A stretch of DNA of 64,000 nt from contig NZ_SMKR01000006.1 in assembly GCF_004348725.1 (NCBI RefSeq), forward strand, positions 1 through 64,000, given 5' to 3'. The position numbers and the translations under genes are program-made. The DNA comes from Kribbella turkmenica. GTDB lineage: Bacteria; Actinomycetota; Actinomycetes; Propionibacteriales; Kribbellaceae. Positions 25,799-34,989 of this stretch are shown in pieces. How positions within the stretch are numbered: position 1 is the first letter of the stretch; each line of letters opens with the position of its first letter. Under the pieces are notes generated by a model. That model was not told the DNA's origin and ran no database searches. It worked only from the letters and a program-made list of their open reading frames with translations.

Positions 25799-28060
25799 CT
25801 AGCGCTTCACCGGCACCGAGTGCGGCGGCGGCCCAAGCCGTTCACCTCCCACGACCTGGGAATACGTCAGCCATGATCCTTGCGGCTTCTGCTGCTGCAC
25901 GCCGGGATTGTCCCAGTCGCACACCCCGGTCGGGAAAGCGGCACGAAGCGTCTCCTTCTGACTGGCGGTGAACGTCACGCCACCGTAGTCGCGCCAGTTG
26001 AGTGCCTTGAGCTGACACTTGAAGATGTCGTTTGTCAGCGGCCTGCCAGCGACGAGACGGGGATCCGCGTAGTCTGGAAGGTCACATGCTTCCGTCTGCT
26101 TCCCGGCAACCCAGCAACTGTCCCTGGCTTGAACTGGTTTGTTCCGTACAACCTTGACATTCATTGAAGCGTGGCTGGTATCGACTTCAATCGCGCTGAG
26201 CCACTCGTCCATGGTGGATAAAGCCGCGGCCCATACCTCGACTTGGATGCCTTCGCGCCGGGCCTCGGACACAGCGAGTTTCCATATTGCATGATTGTCC
26301 GCGCGGCGATTCGCAGCGATGATCCGAGCACGTGTTACCTGCGAATATATCGAGACATGGAGGCCGTCATTGAGAGCAAGTGGCATGTCGATAATCGGAA
26401 GATCTGTGAGATGGGAGCCATGGACGACCCGTCCGGACCTGTACGCATTCCTCAAGCCGGCGAGGTCAGCTTGCATTCGCTGCGTTGTCCGTCTGTAATC
26501 GATGTCACGCCCGCCAACCTTGGCGTTGAGATCAACGAACTGCTGTGGCGTAATCTTGCCATCGATCAGGGCATGCAGGCCGTACTGAAGTCCGACGCTG
26601 TCGAATGGACGGTTGGCGAAGCCGTCTGAGGCTCGATATCCGAACACTCGCGCCTGGAAGTCCTGTACGGTACACCGCACACCAGCGGGATTGGTCAGCG
26701 GGTCGTAGGCCCAGTCCGGTTCACCTGGGCTTCCAGTGCAGGCTTCGGTCGGGTCCCACCATCGAATAGGGCTGGCACCTTGTGTTTGGCTCGGTCCGTC
26801 AGCCTCATCGGTCATTCCCAATTGGGCCATAGTTTCGCAAGCTGGACCGCCCATACCGTGTACTGCGCGCTTCTGGTCCGCATCTTGCCACAGATGAGGT
26901 GACGTTCTTGCGAAATACTCAGCCAGGATATGGCAGTCGACAAAATAGCCGTCGATCGTCCACATATCGGGAAAGCTCGCGAACGGAATGATGCCATCAA
27001 ACAGTCCTGGGTAGTTTGCTGCAATCAGGTATGACAGCATCGAGCCACCCGAGCCGCCTAGGCCAACAGTAAAGCGCACAGGCCCGTACGTCTCGGCCAT
27101 ATGCTCCTTGACCATCATCACAGTCTCGGCTCCAACAACATCATTGCAGTTGTTCCCGAGGGTCGTCAGCGTCGACGCGCCAACTGCGAAGCCTTTGCCT
27201 AACGTCAAATCGCGCGCCTGCCCGTTGGGAACGTTCAGCACGTCCATGATTCCCAGTCCGCGTTGTTCATGATCAGGTCCGCAGCCACCGCCCATCGGCC
27301 AGTACAACTTGCCGTTCCAGGCCTGCTGCGCGGACACTGAGCTCGAGGATTCTCTAGGATCGAAGAGGACGGCGATGTCGTAGATGCCCCGATTGATAAC
27401 GCCTCGCTCGCGGCGTACGACATACGGCACTGTCAGGCCCTTGTCCGTCGTGGTCTTGGCGACATCCGGAGCCGGGTTGGCGGGGTCATAGGGTTGAAGT
27501 GCAGTCTTAGTTGGATCAGTTGACTTGTAGAAGAACTCGAAGCGTGTGGGTGCGTCGCAGCCCGGGCCAGTCGCAGCACCCAGTCCAAAGTGCTCGGTGC
27601 CGCAGATCCACGGCTGCACCTGCGGCCCGGAGAAGATCGGGCCCTGGGCGGAGTGATTCGTGATCGTGAGTTTTGCGCCTCGCTGGCTATTACCTCGCGC
27701 GCCCCTGGCGATGAGTTCGTTCTTGCCGTCGCGAAGTCCTGTTACGAGGCCTACGTATCGGTTGCCTGGCTGCCGAGCGAACGCGTCGGTGACGTCTTCT
27801 CCGTTGAGCGACATCCTCACGCGTCCAGAGTCGCTGTGGCTCTGCACATTGACCTCGACCAGAGCGTTTCCGCCGGACACCAGGTCTGCCCGATTCGAGA
27901 GCACGGTGATTACGGGCGTGACGCCGCCGGCCGCGCTGGTCTGCGTAATGACCACTGGCGCGGCCACCGTCAGCAGGGCTACGGCGGCGATTCGCCGACG
28001 AGTGCGCCGATGGTGGCCGGTGGGTGGTCCTGAGCTTGACGTGCCCATGTTTTTAGACAC
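25799..28060 (-). CDS. Secreted DUF6351-family protein, alpha/beta-hydrolase-like
   Basis: 753 aa. The N-terminus has Arg-rich residues then a hydrophobic segment (IAAVALLTVAAPVVITQTSAAGG), a probable secretion signal with a twin-Arg-like region. A Ser-nucleophile-like elbow GLGGSGGSM lies near residue 330 and several Cys pairs suit an exported protein. DUF6351 members are uncharacterised. Last gene of an operon with a symporter, an amidohydrolase and a flavoprotein, so it may release substrate outside the cell that the symporter imports. GC is lower than in the right half of the window. Confidence 0.85.
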   Translation of the reverse strand: MSKNMGTSSSGPPTGHHRRTRRRIAAVALLTVAAPVVITQTSAAGGVTPVITVLSNRADLVSGGNALVEVNVQSHSDSGRVRMSLNGEDVTDAFARQPGNRYVGLVTGLRDGKNELIARGARGNSQRGAKLTITNHSAQGPIFSGPQVQPWICGTEHFGLGAATGPGCDAPTRFEFFYKSTDPTKTALQPYDPANPAPDVAKTTTDKGLTVPYVVRRERGVINRGIYDIAVLFDPRESSSSVSAQQAWNGKLYWPMGGGCGPDHEQRGLGIMDVLNVPNGQARDLTLGKGFAVGASTLTTLGNNCNDVVGAETVMMVKEHMAETYGPVRFTVGLGGSGGSMLSYLIAANYPGLFDGIIPFASFPDMWTIDGYFVDCHILAEYFARTSPHLWQDADQKRAVHGMGGPACETMAQLGMTDEADGPSQTQGASPIRWWDPTEACTGSPGEPDWAYDPLTNPAGVRCTVQDFQARVFGYRASDGFANRPFDSVGLQYGLHALIDGKITPQQFVDLNAKVGGRDIDYRRTTQRMQADLAGLRNAYRSGRVVHGSHLTDLPIIDMPLALNDGLHVSIYSQVTRARIIAANRRADNHAIWKLAVSEARREGIQVEVWAAALSTMDEWLSAIEVDTSHASMNVKVVRNKPVQARDSCWVAGKQTEACDLPDYADPRLVAGRPLTNDIFKCQLKALNWRDYGGVTFTASQKETLRAAFPTGVCDWDNPGVQQQKPQGSWLTYSQVVGGERLGPPPHSVPVKR

Positions 28061-28166
28061 GGGAGCCTCCCTTTCAAGGTTTCAGCAGTGCTGACTGGTG
28101 CTCGCCGACCAGTGCGCGCTATTGCGCGCTGCTGGCGCGTTTGACTATTACCGCTAAAGTCGAAAC

Positions 28167-29504
28167 TCAGGCGGGATCGCTCTCCGGCGCGGCAAGGCGT
28201 CCACTCGAGGTGCGTTCCGCGGCTGGCTGTTCCCGGGTCTCGGGCAATGCGACCAGGATGGCCACGAGGGCGATGGCGGCGATCGCGGTGATATAGACCG
28301 CAGGTGCGATATGTGCACCACTCCACTCAACGAGCGCGGCGCCGACCAGTGGGGCTGTGCCGCCGAAGACCATGTAGGCGGCGTTGTAGCCGACTGCCGA
28401 GCCGGCGTAGCGCACGGCGGCCGGGAACAGTTCCATGATGGCGGGCATCATGACCCCGGCGAGCATGGCGTAGGGGCCCACGAGCAGCAACTGTCCGGCC
28501 AGCGCCCCGGTCAGGCCGCCGCCGACGTCGACGACGAGGAAAGCGGGAATCGTCAGGATGACGCCTAACGTGGCGGCCACCGTGATGACGGGCTTGCGGC
28601 CGACGCTGTCGCTGATTCTGCCAGCCGCCGCACCGAGCATGGCACCGACCAGCAGCGCGACGCCCGCAGCGATTAGAGCGGTCCGCCGCGGCAGTCCTAC
28701 GGTTTCGGTCAAGTAGATAGGCAGATAGCCGAGGATGCTGTGCGCCGCCAGGCCGGTGTAGGCGAAGACACAGAAGATGAGGAGAAGCTGCCCCGGGTAG
28801 TGACGGAAGGCGGCCCGAAGCGGACTTTGCTTAACTTCTCGGCGGGCCTTGAGGTCGCGGAACACGGGGGTCTCGTCGAGCCGAAGTCTGAGATACAGGC
28901 CAACCAGTGCTACGAGTCCGCCGATGAGGAACGGCACTCTCCACGCCCATGCGGCATACTCGTCGGGGAATGCTGTCGCGAGCGCGAGGATGGTGAGTGC
29001 GGCGGCTCCCGCGCCGACGAGCGAGAACATGCTCACGCCTGATACCCAGAGTCCGCGCCGGTTGGCTGAGACATGTTCAGCGACGAAGGTTGCCACGCCG
29101 GTAAACTCTCCACCGGCTGAGAATCCTTGCGCAAGCCGTGCGATGATAAGCAGCGTGGGTGCCAGGATGCCGATTTGGTTGTACGAAGGCAGCAAGCCGA
29201 TAGCTGCTGTGGCACTTGCCATGACGAGAATGACGATTGCCAATGTGTTTCGGCGTCCGATGCGGTCGCCGATACTGCCGAAGAATGCGCCACCTAGCGG
29301 CCGGAAGAAGAACGCCACGCCGTAAACGGCAAGCGTTGCCATCAGCGCAGTTGTGCGGTTGCCGGCCGGGAAGAAGTGTGTCGCCAGAACCGTTGCGGAA
29401 AAGCCGTAGATGACGAAGTCGAACCATTCAACAAAGTTCCCGACGCCACTCGCCGCGACAACGCGCCGGCTCTGGTTCGCCGTGGTTTGCGATTCAGCCG
29501 CCAT
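28167..29504 (-). CDS. MFS metabolite:H+ symporter (MHS family)
   Basis: 445 aa with 12 predicted transmembrane helices. Hallmarks: GNFVEWFDFVIYGF in TM1, the loop motif GSIGDRIGRRN, and RLAQGFSAGGEFTG in TM4, as in proline/betaine, alpha-ketoglutarate and shikimate transporters. It imports an organic acid or zwitterion with protons. It lies between the amidohydrolase and DUF6351 genes on the same strand, so it is likely the uptake step of this pathway. Confidence 0.92.
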   Translation of the reverse strand: MAAESQTTANQSRRVVAASGVGNFVEWFDFVIYGFSATVLATHFFPAGNRTTALMATLAVYGVAFFFRPLGGAFFGSIGDRIGRRNTLAIVILVMASATAAIGLLPSYNQIGILAPTLLIIARLAQGFSAGGEFTGVATFVAEHVSANRRGLWVSGVSMFSLVGAGAAALTILALATAFPDEYAAWAWRVPFLIGGLVALVGLYLRLRLDETPVFRDLKARREVKQSPLRAAFRHYPGQLLLIFCVFAYTGLAAHSILGYLPIYLTETVGLPRRTALIAAGVALLVGAMLGAAAGRISDSVGRKPVITVAATLGVILTIPAFLVVDVGGGLTGALAGQLLLVGPYAMLAGVMMPAIMELFPAAVRYAGSAVGYNAAYMVFGGTAPLVGAALVEWSGAHIAPAVYITAIAAIALVAILVALPETREQPAAERTSSGRLAAPESDPA

Positions 29505-29523
29505 GATAATCGCTCCTCTGTCG

Positions 29524-30744
29524 TCACGCCTCTAGGATGTTTTTCTCGATTGCGCCAGCCTTCATGACCAGCGCAATCCGGTTTGGGTCGTTGAGGGCCC
29601 TCGGGTTGTCGAGCGGATCTTCGTTCACGACGATGAGGTCCGCTAATTTGCCTGTTTGCACCGATCCGGTCTGGTGCTCGATGCGAAGTACTCTGGCGTT
29701 GTCGAATGTGGCCGTACGGATCGCCTGCATCGGTCCGACGATGTCGGCGACGAGCGCTACCTCAAGTCCGTAGTCTTTCTGGTTCGGTCCGATGAGGTCA
29801 GCGCCGCAGCCGACGAGGACGCCGGCGGCGTGTGCGACCTTGATCGCCCTGCTCATGCCCTCCTTCACGCCAGCGATGCGGTCGATAACCTCGGTAGGGA
29901 GGAAGTCCGCGTTGTTCCGATAGGTTTCGGCCACCGTCAGTGTGGGAACGACCGCGGCTCCCGATTCAGCAATGGCGGCTGCGGCTTCATCGTCTAGTGC
30001 GGTGACGTGTTCGAAGCACTCAACGCCGGCCTCGAGACCGCGATAAATTCCCTCGTTGTTGTGCGTGTGCACGGTCACGTACGTATGGCGGGCTCGTGCC
30101 TCCTGCACCGCCGCCGAGATCTCCTCGACGGTCAACTGACTGTCCTCCAAAGAATCCGTAAGTGAAGTGACTCCGCCGGACACGCAGAGCTTCAGAAACT
30201 TTGCGCCACGCTTGAATGCAAGGCGGGCTGCCGCGCGGACCTCATCCGGCCCTGTGACAACGTGACTGAATCTGGCGAGACCGGGAACGCCCTGATGGTG
30301 CACACATGGATCCATCACCCACTCGGGTCGAAACTCCGTGTGACCGCCGAGCTGCACGATGAGCGGTCCGCTTGGGATGATTCGTGGCCCACGAGCGATG
30401 CCCTGACTGATTGCCATCGGCACGCCACCGTCGAGACCACCCGTGTCCCTGCACGTCGTGATTCCAAGCTCAAGGGCGCGGCGGCAGTGCTCGAAGGTCC
30501 ATGCCGCAATCACTGCCGCAGGCACCGTGTCCTCTTGCAGTAGTGCTACGCCTCCCAGATGGCTGTGCGCGTTGATGATCCCGGGCATAAGCGTGCGTCC
30601 CTGCAGATCGACAACGGCATCATCCCGGTGAGGCATCACATCCAGTCCGGTGATCCTGTTGTCGTCGACGCGTACCGACGCGTCATCCCGTGGATCGCGG
30701 CCCGTGCCGTCGATCAGGCGGGCATGCACGAATACCGTCGCCAT
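29524..30744 (-). CDS. Metal-dependent amidohydrolase
   Basis: 406 aa. Amidohydrolase superfamily: H60-S-H62 metal ligands (NAHSHLGG), likely carbamylated K185 (FLKLCVSGG), VHTHNN and ECFEHV His ligands, and GCGADL as the metal Asp; a C-terminal beta-sandwich ends KLADLIVVNEDP. These enzymes cleave C-N or lactone bonds (dipeptidase, imidazolonepropionase-like branch). Located 27 bp after the DAO-type gene in the same operon. The substrate cannot be deduced; an N-acyl or cyclic amine derivative would fit the flavoenzyme neighbour. Confidence 0.9.
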   Translation of the reverse strand: MATVFVHARLIDGTGRDPRDDASVRVDDNRITGLDVMPHRDDAVVDLQGRTLMPGIINAHSHLGGVALLQEDTVPAAVIAAWTFEHCRRALELGITTCRDTGGLDGGVPMAISQGIARGPRIIPSGPLIVQLGGHTEFRPEWVMDPCVHHQGVPGLARFSHVVTGPDEVRAAARLAFKRGAKFLKLCVSGGVTSLTDSLEDSQLTVEEISAAVQEARARHTYVTVHTHNNEGIYRGLEAGVECFEHVTALDDEAAAAIAESGAAVVPTLTVAETYRNNADFLPTEVIDRIAGVKEGMSRAIKVAHAAGVLVGCGADLIGPNQKDYGLEVALVADIVGPMQAIRTATFDNARVLRIEHQTGSVQTGKLADLIVVNEDPLDNPRALNDPNRIALVMKAGAIEKNILEA

Positions 30745-30771
30745 GAGTGATCCCTCCTCAACCGGTCCGCG

Positions 30772-31926
30772 TTAGCCAAGGATGCGTGCGGACCCGTACC
30801 TGCTGACGAGTGGCTGACCGCCGCATCGAAAGCGATCTGGGTGGAACTGCGCCAGGCTCGGGTCCGGGTTTTCACCCAGCACAAGTCGGGCGACGTGGGC
30901 ACCCATCGCGAGCGCGAGTTTGAACCCATGACCGCTGCTGCCAGCGTTGACGTAGACCTGGTCTGCGACCTCCCCGATCACTGGCTGCCAGTCGGGGCTG
31001 ACGTCGTACAGGCTGGCCCATCCTCCGCGCAAGGTTGCGTTGCCGACGCCCGACAGTCGACGCTCGAAGGTCTCGGCAAGCTCCGCGACCTCACCGTCGC
31101 CGACTCCGGCAACCGGCTCGTCGGGGTCTGCCGACGGACCAGGCTTGAGAGATCCAAGGAGGAACTGATCGCCGGTCTCGGGCTTCACGTAGTAGCCCCC
31201 GAGCATGTCAACGAACACAAATGGGAGCGTTACCTGCGCCGGTAGGCCGCATTGCGCCACGATGTGCCGTTCGACGGTGAGCGGCAACTCAACCCCGATC
31301 GAGGACATGATGCCAGCTGTCCACGGCCCGGCCGCAACCAGCAGCCGCTCGACGACATCCTGTCCGGACTCATGTAGCACCTTGACTCGCGCGCCCGGAC
31401 TGACCGACAAGACACGCGTCCGGGACCACACCGCTGCGCCCGATCTTCTGGCGGCGGCGAGGAGACCTTGAGTGGTGGCCACAGGATCGGCATAGCCAGC
31501 ATTCGGCTCCCACACCACTGCTGAGCCATCAGAAAGATCAAGACCTGGAGCCAGACGAACTAATTCCTGCCCGGTCAAGATCTCGACACGGGTCCCGCCA
31601 GCTGCCAGGGCGCGAACAGTTTCATCAACCACGGAAACATCGTCCAGCGGGTGGACGTACAACGCTCCCGTCCTGCGAAAGTCCGCCTGCTCACCGTCGG
31701 TGAGCGCTGCGAACTCTGAGAAGGCGAGCAGACTGTCTCGTGCAACCTCGGCAAGGAACGAGTTGGTGTAATAGGCGCGACAAACGGCGCTGGACAAGCC
31801 CGTCGGACCGCCGGCCGGGGCCGCGCGCTCGTACACGACCACGCGGTGGCCGGCCTTCGCCATGTGGAACGCCGCGCTCGCGCCATGTACTCCGGCGCCG
31901 ACGATCCCAACGTCATAGTGAGCCAT
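30772..31926 (-). CDS. FAD-dependent amine oxidoreductase (DAO/sarcosine oxidase-like)
   Basis: 384 aa. FAD-binding GIVGAGVHGASAAFHMAKAG at the N-terminus, a central substrate domain, and the closing VNAGSSGHGFKLALAMGAHVA typical of DAO-family oxidases such as monomeric sarcosine or glycine oxidase. It oxidises a secondary or primary amine of an amino acid. First gene of a four-gene operon with amidohydrolase, symporter and DUF6351, divergent from the PucR-type regulator. It is not near thiS/thiG, so a role as ThiO is unlikely. Confidence 0.9.
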   Translation of the reverse strand: MAHYDVGIVGAGVHGASAAFHMAKAGHRVVVYERAAPAGGPTGLSSAVCRAYYTNSFLAEVARDSLLAFSEFAALTDGEQADFRRTGALYVHPLDDVSVVDETVRALAAGGTRVEILTGQELVRLAPGLDLSDGSAVVWEPNAGYADPVATTQGLLAAARRSGAAVWSRTRVLSVSPGARVKVLHESGQDVVERLLVAAGPWTAGIMSSIGVELPLTVERHIVAQCGLPAQVTLPFVFVDMLGGYYVKPETGDQFLLGSLKPGPSADPDEPVAGVGDGEVAELAETFERRLSGVGNATLRGGWASLYDVSPDWQPVIGEVADQVYVNAGSSGHGFKLALAMGAHVARLVLGENPDPSLAQFHPDRFRCGGQPLVSRYGSARILG

Positions 31927-32048
31927 GTGGCTACCTCCTTGTCATATGACGCTAGGCCGGACAGCCCAGGCACAGCCACCTACCACAGGAGGAACATTGT
32001 GCGTATCCTTCATAAAAATGTCGGCCAAGTCGTGGCGGGATACAGTCG

Positions 32049-33305
32049 ATGAGCGTCCAGCTACAGAGCATCGTGGAGAAACTCGCTGCGCAGCTAAACC
32101 GGGCTGTAGCGATCGACGATCCCCACCTACGCCTGCTCGCGCACAGCCCTCACGATGAGCCAGTTGATCAGGTGCGAATCGACTCAGTCATGCACCGCCG
32201 AGTCCCGGACGAGGTCACCAGGTATGTCCTGTCCCTCGGGATCGACAAGGCCGCAGGAGCGGTCCGGCTACCCGCGAATCCTGCACTGGGTATGTGGTCA
32301 CGCGTATGCGTGCCGATCCGAGGCCAGGATCTGCTGCTCGGGTACCTCTTCTTCATCGACAGCGACGACCTGTGCTCTGCCGACGACCTTGCCCTCGCCG
32401 AGTCTGCGGCGCACATGGCCGGCTTAGTTCTCTATCAGGAACGGTTGCTCGCAGAGGTCGAGCACGCGAGGGAGCGTGAGCTCGGCCAAGACCTACTTAA
32501 TGGAGACCTCCAACTTCGCCAGAGTGCGGCAGCTGAACTAATCGAGCGCGGATTCTTCGCCCGTGACACAACCGCCACGGTCATGGTCGTCCAAGCAGAG
32601 ACTCCATCCAACGGCCATCAGGTCACTTCCGCCACAGACCTCCACCTCGCAATTGCCTCCGCCCTCGAAGACGCAAGGCAGAACATGCCGCACCGCAAAG
32701 GCCTCCACATCGCCCGCCCGGGCCACGGCGTTGTCATCGTCGACACCAGCACAGGAGGTATGCGTAGCACCCAAGTCGCCAGCCTTGCCGAGCATCTACG
32801 AGCGAGTTTGATACGACGCCTCGCCAGCGCCGGAGGCGGGCCACGCGTCGTCGTCGGCATCGGCGAACCACATGACTCGCTCGTAGAAGCCGAGGGGTCC
32901 TACAGTCAAGCCCTCGCCGCCGCACGAGTGTCTTCGATCATCCCGTCACTCGGCGACCTAACTTCATGGGCCGGGCTTGGAATCTACCAAGTGCTGTCCA
33001 GGATGCCTGTCGAGGAACTCACAGCGGATGTCCTACATACTGGGGTTAAACGCCTGCTCGCTGAGGCCCGCCACCGACCCTTGCTTGAAACAGTCGAGGT
33101 ATATCTCGACAACGCTGGAGATTCACTCAGAACTGCGGAGAAATTGTCGATTCATCGCACGAGCCTTTACTACCGCCTAGAGAAGGCGGCGTCGGTGGCG
33201 GGTGTCGACCTACGCAATGGTCATGACAGACTCGCGCTGCATCTCAGCCTGAAGGTCGCGCGCCTGTGCGGAGCGCTCGAGCCTCCTCGCACCCAAGCCC
33301 GCTAA
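32049..33305 (+). CDS. PucR/CdaR-type transcriptional regulator
   Basis: 418 aa. N-terminal GAF-like sensor (about 1-140), a central GGDEF-like helical region (PRVVVGIGEPHDSLVEAEGSYSQALAAARV) and a C-terminal PucR HTH (DSLRTAEKLSIHRTSLYYRLEKAASVAGVDL). Such proteins activate purine, sugar-acid or amino-acid catabolic genes in response to a ligand. Divergent from the DAO operon across 122 bp and therefore its likely controller. Confidence 0.9.
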   Translation: MSVQLQSIVEKLAAQLNRAVAIDDPHLRLLAHSPHDEPVDQVRIDSVMHRRVPDEVTRYVLSLGIDKAAGAVRLPANPALGMWSRVCVPIRGQDLLLGYLFFIDSDDLCSADDLALAESAAHMAGLVLYQERLLAEVEHARERELGQDLLNGDLQLRQSAAAELIERGFFARDTTATVMVVQAETPSNGHQVTSATDLHLAIASALEDARQNMPHRKGLHIARPGHGVVIVDTSTGGMRSTQVASLAEHLRASLIRRLASAGGGPRVVVGIGEPHDSLVEAEGSYSQALAAARVSSIIPSLGDLTSWAGLGIYQVLSRMPVEELTADVLHTGVKRLLAEARHRPLLETVEVYLDNAGDSLRTAEKLSIHRTSLYYRLEKAASVAGVDLRNGHDRLALHLSLKVARLCGALEPPRTQAR

Positions 33306-33855
33306 CGTTCGAGCCCGCCCTCTCTACATCTCGCTGGATCGATCAACCGGTCCGAGGTCCCCCGGGATCGAGAATCGAACCGATGGCCTTCTCATTACGA
33401 GGAGGAATCCGTTGTCGCATCGGCTCTCTACCAGCGATTCTCGTAACACGGCCGCTCGCGGCGCACGCGAGATTCCCCATGAGTTTCGACGATTTTGTGC
33501 ACGAGTGATGCCACGGTAGTCGGTCTCGAGGTGCGACACGTCCTAACCCATCTGATCGTCGCGCGCCGAACCGCGCTCCAGCAGTTGGTCGGCCGAGACG
33601 GTCGCGCGGACGGAGCCGACTCGACGCGGCGGTCGGCCACCGAGCCTCCTGCGCGCAAGGACTATCACTGCCGCGCCGGATCTGCCGCTGATTCGGGTCC
33701 ATTGCACCGTCTGTTCGACATCACCGCGGCGTCGAGGCGCTAGTTCCGCACCTCACTGCAACAACGTTCGAGAGACTGCAAAACCATTGGCTGATGGCGT
33801 GGGTGGGCTGCTACCGTGTCGTGGTCCGTAACGTCACGCTTGGAGGTGAGAACCC
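33306..33855. other. Non-coding stretch with tRNA relic
   Basis: About 550 bp without a supported gene. It contains the second half-tRNA-Thr relic, and CGAGAATCG (33369-33377) is repeated inverted at 33435-33443 around it. Short open frames on both strands lack ribosome-binding sites. It ends with the strong GGAGGTGA site of the leader ORF described next. Confidence 0.5.
33372..33401 (-). pseudogene. Second tRNA-Thr(CGT) 3'-half relic
   Basis: Minus-strand CTCGTAATGAGAAGG followed by a damaged T arm (CGGTTCGATTC) matches the 3' half of tRNA-Thr from the anticodon loop on; the acceptor end is lost. It shares a 19-bp exact match (33389-33407) with the relic at 6346-6364 in the same orientation. 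Probably a worn attachment site. Confidence 0.45.
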
Positions 33856-33912
33856 ATGAACGCTGTGGTGCAGTGGGTGCTCCCCCTCTCGTGGTCATGG
33901 GCGGGCGATTGA
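33856..33912 (+). CDS. 18-residue Trp-rich leader peptide
   Basis: ATG at 33856 follows a near-perfect GGAGGTGA site; the ORF encodes MNAVVQWVLPLSWSWAGD and stops 55 bp before the GNAT gene. Strong initiation, three Trp residues and a downstream hairpin that can cover the next ribosome-binding site are features of attenuation leaders that sense ribosome stalling. Confidence 0.6.
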   Translation: MNAVVQWVLPLSWSWAGD

Positions 33913-33914
33913 CG

Positions 33915-33968
33915 TAGGTGTCGCCGGGAGCGCCTCGAGACGTCGGCACTCCCGAAGGGAAACACCTA
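33915..33968 (+). promoter_or_regulatory. Attenuator-like hairpin upstream of GNAT gene
   Basis: TAGGTGT (33915-33921) pairs with ACACCTA (33962-33968), and inside it GGGAG (926-930) pairs with CTCCC (949-953). The GNAT ribosome-binding site GAAGGGA (33954-33960) and the A of its start codon fall within or beside the stem, so folding would hinder initiation. Translation of the leader could open it. Confidence 0.55.
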
Positions 33969-34762
33969 TGAACTCTTTGCCTTCCCGTCCGGGCCTCGGC
34001 GCCCACGCGGTGACGATTTCACGCGTCGCGGACAATCAGTGGCACGCGATCGAGAACGATCTGGTGGTCGGACGCGGTCACGCCTCGCGGCGGCTCGACG
34101 GCCGGATCTTCCTCAGCATCGACACGTGGCGCGACGAGGTCTTCGATCAGCTCGCCGCCGCGATGCTGGCCGACCAGCGGGCACCGCGGTACACGGTGGT
34201 CGACGAGACCGATCGCGACCTCGCGGCCAGTTGGGTACGCGCGGGGTTCGCGACGTGGCGTCGCGAGACGGAGTACGTCGTACGCACGGAATTCCCGACG
34301 GCGGCCGCGCCTGATGGGGTGGTGATCGCGACCGGCGATCAGGTGGCCAAGGCTCCGCTGCGTGAGCTGGACCTGGCGATTCGCGCCGAGGTCGAATCCA
34401 CCGTCGGTTGGTACACGATGCCCGCGGAGGTGCTGCCTTGGCAGGGCGGAACGATGCCGATCGACCCGTCCAAGTATACGGTCGCGATGCAGGGCGATCG
34501 GTACGTCGGTTTGGTCCGAGTAGCGATGATGACCCGGCGCCCGCGTATCGGACTGATCGCAGTCCTGGCGGCCGAGCAACGGCGCGGCATCGGCCGGGCG
34601 TTGCTGAGTCAGCTACTGGCCGGGTTGCACCGCTGCGGTTACGAGGCGGCCACGACGGAGGTCGACGAGACCAACAAGGCCGCGACGGCGCTGTTCGAGG
34701 GGCTCGGCGGGCGCCGTACGGGCAGCAGTCTGGAACTCATCCATCGGCCGGGAAAGGCCTGA
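33968..34762 (+). CDS. GNAT-family N-acetyltransferase
   Basis: 264 aa. The acetyl-CoA pocket is visible at [35 protein letters not shown]; the fold continues [21 protein letters not shown]. The N-terminal half looks like a second, worn GNAT-like domain. Acceptor unknown. Two bp separate it from the IF-1 gene, which, together with the leader-peptide control, suggests a response to translational stress or a ribosome-targeting compound (inference). Confidence 0.85.
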   Translation: MNSLPSRPGLGAHAVTISRVADNQWHAIENDLVVGRGHASRRLDGRIFLSIDTWRDEVFDQLAAAMLADQRAPRYTVVDETDRDLAASWVRAGFATWRRETEYVVRTEFPTAAAPDGVVIATGDQVAKAPLRELDLAIRAEVESTVGWYTMPAEVLPWQGGTMPIDPSKYTVAMQGDRYVGLVRVAMMTRRPRIGLIAVLAAEQRRGIGRALLSQLLAGLHRCGYEAATTEVDETNKAATALFEGLGGRRTGSSLELIHRPGKA

Positions 34763-34764
34763 CG

Positions 34765-34989
34765 ATGCCCAGATCAGCAGGCGGAATCGAAGTCGAGGGC
34801 ACCGTCATCGAGTGCCTCCGCAACGCCAACTTCCGGGTCGAACTCACCAACGGCCACCAGGTCCTCGCCCACATCAGCGGGAAGATCCGGAAGAACTACA
34901 TCAAGATCCTCCCCGAGGACCGCGTCCTCGTAGAGCTCAGCCCCTATGACCTGGACCGAGGCCGGATCATCTTCCGCTACCGCACCTGA
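34765..34989 (+). CDS. infA: Translation initiation factor IF-1, divergent paralogue
   Basis: 74 aa with the full S1/OB fold: [20 protein letters not shown], then [17 protein letters not shown], then [20 protein letters not shown]. It differs from the usual actinobacterial IF-1 start (MPKKDG) and at several positions, and it is not in a ribosomal-protein operon, so it is probably a second, accessory copy. Cotranscribed with the GNAT gene 2 bp upstream. An IS481 fragment begins at its very stop codon. Confidence 0.88.
   Translation: MPRSAGGIEVEGTVIECLRNANFRVELTNGHQVLAHISGKIRKNYIKILPEDRVLVELSPYDLDRGRIIFRYRT

Noticed and set aside
30772-31926. DAO-type oxidase considered as the missing ThiO
   Set aside because: It is 19 kb from thiS and embedded in a catabolic operon with its own regulator.
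33369-33443. CGAGAATCG...CGATTCTCG inverted repeat considered as a complete tRNA or a terminator
   Set aside because: The 57-bp interior does not fold as a cloverleaf and no gene ends beside it; only the tRNA-Thr 3'-half similarity is kept.
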